Source: Lachnospiraceae bacterium UBA1712 (GTDB lineage: Bacteria; Bacillota; Clostridia; Lachnospirales; Lachnospiraceae). From it: a DNA stretch of 64,000 bases. This document shows positions 62,453-64,000 of the stretch, piece by piece. The position numbers were made by a program, and so were the translations under genes. Under the pieces are notes generated by a model. That model saw only the letters and a list, made by a program, of their open reading frames with translations. It did not search any database and was not told the DNA's origin. Numbering within the stretch: position 1 is the first letter of the stretch; each line of letters starts with the position of its first letter. The DNA is taken from NCBI GenBank assembly GCA_002317175.1, contig DCJA01000014.1:33034-97033 (forward strand). The letters are read 5' to 3'.

Positions 62453-62995
62453 ATGAAACGATTATTATGTTTTTTAGTTGTAATAACTATGGCAATATCC
62501 TTAATTGCATGTGGAAACAAACCTAACGCCGCCGGCTCAGATATCACAGATAGAACAGACGAACAGCCAGCTGACTTAACAGAAGAAGATATTAAGATTG
62601 TAAATGAGATAAATGCAAAAAGTACACTTATTTGTGAGCTATACAAGGATATGAGCTATGATGAAGAACCATATATTGTTTCTGGCGGTGAAAAAAGTAG
62701 TGCAACTGCAGTGCGAATTCCAAAAAACGATGGTCCTGTAAGGGTAAAGGAGATTGAAATCGAAGACCCAGAATACAATCTCTACGGAATGCCTGTTGGC
62801 ACAGCTCAGGCTGATTTTGAGGATGAACTTATTAAAAGAGGCTTTATTTCATATCAGCAGCTCGATAGTATGAGACACAAATCATATAAAAATGGAAATG
62901 TCTATGTTGCCATTAATTATGATGACAATTCTAATGTAGACAGAATCTTCATTAATCTTTTAGTAGACTACAACGAATGGCGTGGTGTTGAATAG
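62453..62995 (+). CDS. Small lipoprotein of unknown function
   Basis: This 180-residue predicted lipoprotein has a signal peptide with lipobox LIAC (Cys about 17), then a Thr/Asp/Glu-rich linker and a folded domain containing YNLYGMPVGTAQADFEDEL (about 105-123), which resembles short repeats in proteins with SmpA/OmlA-like beta-alpha units. I do not recognise the family. TGGAGATC precedes the ATG at 62453; the open frame upstream overlaps the previous gene and lacks a ribosome site. Confidence 0.72.
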   Translation: MKRLLCFLVVITMAISLIACGNKPNAAGSDITDRTDEQPADLTEEDIKIVNEINAKSTLICELYKDMSYDEEPYIVSGGEKSSATAVRIPKNDGPVRVKEIEIEDPEYNLYGMPVGTAQADFEDELIKRGFISYQQLDSMRHKSYKNGNVYVAINYDDNSNVDRIFINLLVDYNEWRGVE

Positions 62996-63025
62996 TACGC
63001 CAAAAACCTGTTCCCAGGCTTCGAA

Positions 63026-63078
63026 GAAAAAATCGACCTCCAATCGTTAAATCTTTTAGGTCTAACTTTTGGAGGTCG
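63026..63078 (-). terminator. Terminator of the GH3 gene
   Basis: CGACCTCCAA and TTGGAGGTCG close a 45-base hairpin with an inner GTTA/TAAC pairing. On the minus strand the hairpin is followed by ATTTTTT. Plus-strand use for the small lipoprotein gene is also possible but has no T-run. Confidence 0.75.
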
Positions 63079-63163
63079 CTTCATATTTGTCCAGTAAAAA
63101 TGGTACGTATTAATCTTACAACGCTTTTTGCGTATATGCTTTTTTATACTACTTTACTTTAAT

Positions 63164-64000
63164 TTATAATACTTCGCTTTCAGTAATTGAATACTTCTTT
63201 GTAACTGTAATGCTTTCAATATCAATTCCAGTCTGGGCAAATGCGAGGTCAAGGTAGTTTTCAACAGACAGGAATATCTCAAAATCTATCTCCTTGGTAA
63301 TCCACTCTCCATTTGTTCCATGAATAGTCTCTGTGTGAATCAACATATTGTTAATGCTTATATTCATAGATGTCTGAGAAAGCTCTCCAAGGTCTGACTT
63401 CATCTTAATGTTAAGAGAATAACGACCCTTATTCTCAACTGTAAGTGGGAACTGATTTACACTGCCTGCTTCTGTGCTAAATCCAGTAAGATCAAGCACT
63501 AACTCTCCGTCAATATATTCCTTTGGTGCCATAACATTGGCTTTACGCTTAGCAGATGCTGGACGGTTAATCTCTTCGATATCATCTTCACCATTAAGAA
63601 GTCTGTCTGTTACAGGTGCTTTAAGAAGACTTGTTACAATATTCTTAGCATTTCTTAAAAGTTCTCCTCTTGTAATAACTCCTGCAGCCAGCTTTTCTTC
63701 AGCATCATCACCATTACCATTTTTCTCAGAATCTCCTGTAACTTCGTATACATCGTTCTGAGCTCTAATCATAAAGCCTGTATTCTGGATTGTTCCAGGC
63801 TGTCCTTCTTCATTGATTTTTGCCCACCAGTCAGTCATTACCAGGCCTTCAAAGCCCCATTCACCACGAAGAATTGTGGTACAAAGATCATAGCAGCCTG
63901 CTGTATACAGATTATTCAGAAGTCCATAAGTGGTCATGATGTTATAAGCACCTGCTTCTTCAACTGCCATTTCAAAGGCCTTAAGGTATATCTCTCTAAG
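63164..64000 (-). CDS. Glycoside hydrolase family 3 enzyme, 3' part (partial)
   Basis: This is the C-terminal 279 residues of a beta-glucosidase-like GH3 enzyme whose 5' part lies beyond the window edge; the reading frame stays open to 64000. Seen: LREIYLKAFEMAVEEAGA at the edge, then GEWGFEGLVMTDWWA, where TDW holds the catalytic Asp nucleophile. The remaining 215 residues do not look like the usual GH3 C-terminal domain. They contain a linker and a beta-rich module with VENKGRYSLNIKMKS, reminiscent of carbohydrate-binding domains. A permuted domain order (C domain first) would explain this (inference). Confidence 0.85.
   Translation of the reverse strand, partial: LREIYLKAFEMAVEEAGAYNIMTTYGLLNNLYTAGCYDLCTTILRGEWGFEGLVMTDWWAKINEEGQPGTIQNTGFMIRAQNDVYEVTGDSEKNGNGDDAEEKLAAGVITRGELLRNAKNIVTSLLKAPVTDRLLNGEDDIEEINRPASAKRKANVMAPKEYIDGELVLDLTGFSTEAGSVNQFPLTVENKGRYSLNIKMKSDLGELSQTSMNISINNMLIHTETIHGTNGEWITKEIDFEIFLSVENYLDLAFAQTGIDIESITVTKKYSITESEVL

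Noticed and set aside
1..64000. Long ORFs opposite real genes (for example 28581-28802, 43253-43477, 55147-55470, 56761-57120 on the plus strand)
   Set aside because: They lie wholly within convincing genes on the other strand, have odd composition and no ribosome sites.
1..64000. tRNA, rRNA, insertion sequence, prophage or toxin-antitoxin pair
   Set aside because: I looked in all spacers and saw no cloverleaf, transposase, integrase or phage structural gene; the lone XRE regulator has no partner toxin gene.

Overview
This window is a chromosomal stretch of a low-GC Gram-positive anaerobe of the Clostridia, most likely family Lachnospiraceae (Butyrivibrio/Pseudobutyrivibrio/Lachnospira-like). 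The evidence is the AT-rich base use with strong GGAGG ribosome sites, the order ftsH-uvrC-hprK-glucokinase-murB-rapZ-whiA-HPr, oxygen-sensitive indolepyruvate oxidoreductase genes, a preQ1-I riboswitch before queT, and a GH3 glycosidase. The genus is an inference. I see no rRNA, tRNA, insertion sequence, prophage or CRISPR array.

Layout. (1) 1-5 kb: dipeptidase pepD and an NhaC-type antiporter (minus strand), divergent from glucose-6-phosphate isomerase. (2) 5-33 kb: a long minus-strand surface-glycan locus. Read in transcription order it holds a DUF3048 lipoprotein, a divergent CobS-like membrane protein, a GT39-type transferase, a large GT-C-like membrane protein, manC, a two-ORF GT-C-like membrane protein, a dolichol-phosphate-type GT2, a GT2, the initiating polyprenyl glycosylphosphotransferase, a Wzz-like chain-length protein, a GT2, an EpsG-type polymerase, a GT2, two GT4 and a GT2. 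A polysaccharide deacetylase with iorA-iorB-paaK (aryl-2-oxoacid/aryl-CoA chemistry) follows. Last comes a block with its own promoter, pseB-pseC-pseG, and an ABC exporter resembling glycan flippases. (3) 33-36 kb: a MurJ/YtgP-type flippase, a 20-bp-period tandem repeat, a small XRE regulator and a structured non-coding segment next to a cyclophilin gene. (4) 36-47 kb: a GNAT enzyme and the housekeeping operon ftsH-uvrC-hprK-glk-murB-rapZ-whiA-crh-like, then nadE. (5) 47-50 kb: an HflK/HflC-like SPFH pair. (6) 50-57 kb: a LiaF-like protein with a LytTR regulator, a DUF1846 protein, and mutS2 with a response regulator and histidine kinase. (7) 57-64 kb: a metallophosphoesterase lipoprotein, queT under a preQ1 riboswitch, a flavin reductase-like protein, a MATE transporter, two small unknown exported proteins and the 3' part of a GH3 glycosidase gene cut by the window edge.

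How the genes fit together. The glycan locus carries an initiating transferase, chain-extending transferases, a polymerase, a chain-length protein, a polyprenyl-phosphate-sugar synthase with several GT-C partners that could use its product, and nucleotide-sugar enzymes (GDP-mannose; UDP-4-amino-4,6-dideoxy sugar). It therefore looks able to make a complex capsule or cell-wall polymer. In the housekeeping operon the HPr-like protein has Glu at position 15 and keeps Ser46. It sits in one operon with HPr kinase, as expected of a regulatory Crh-type protein and not a sugar-transport HPr.
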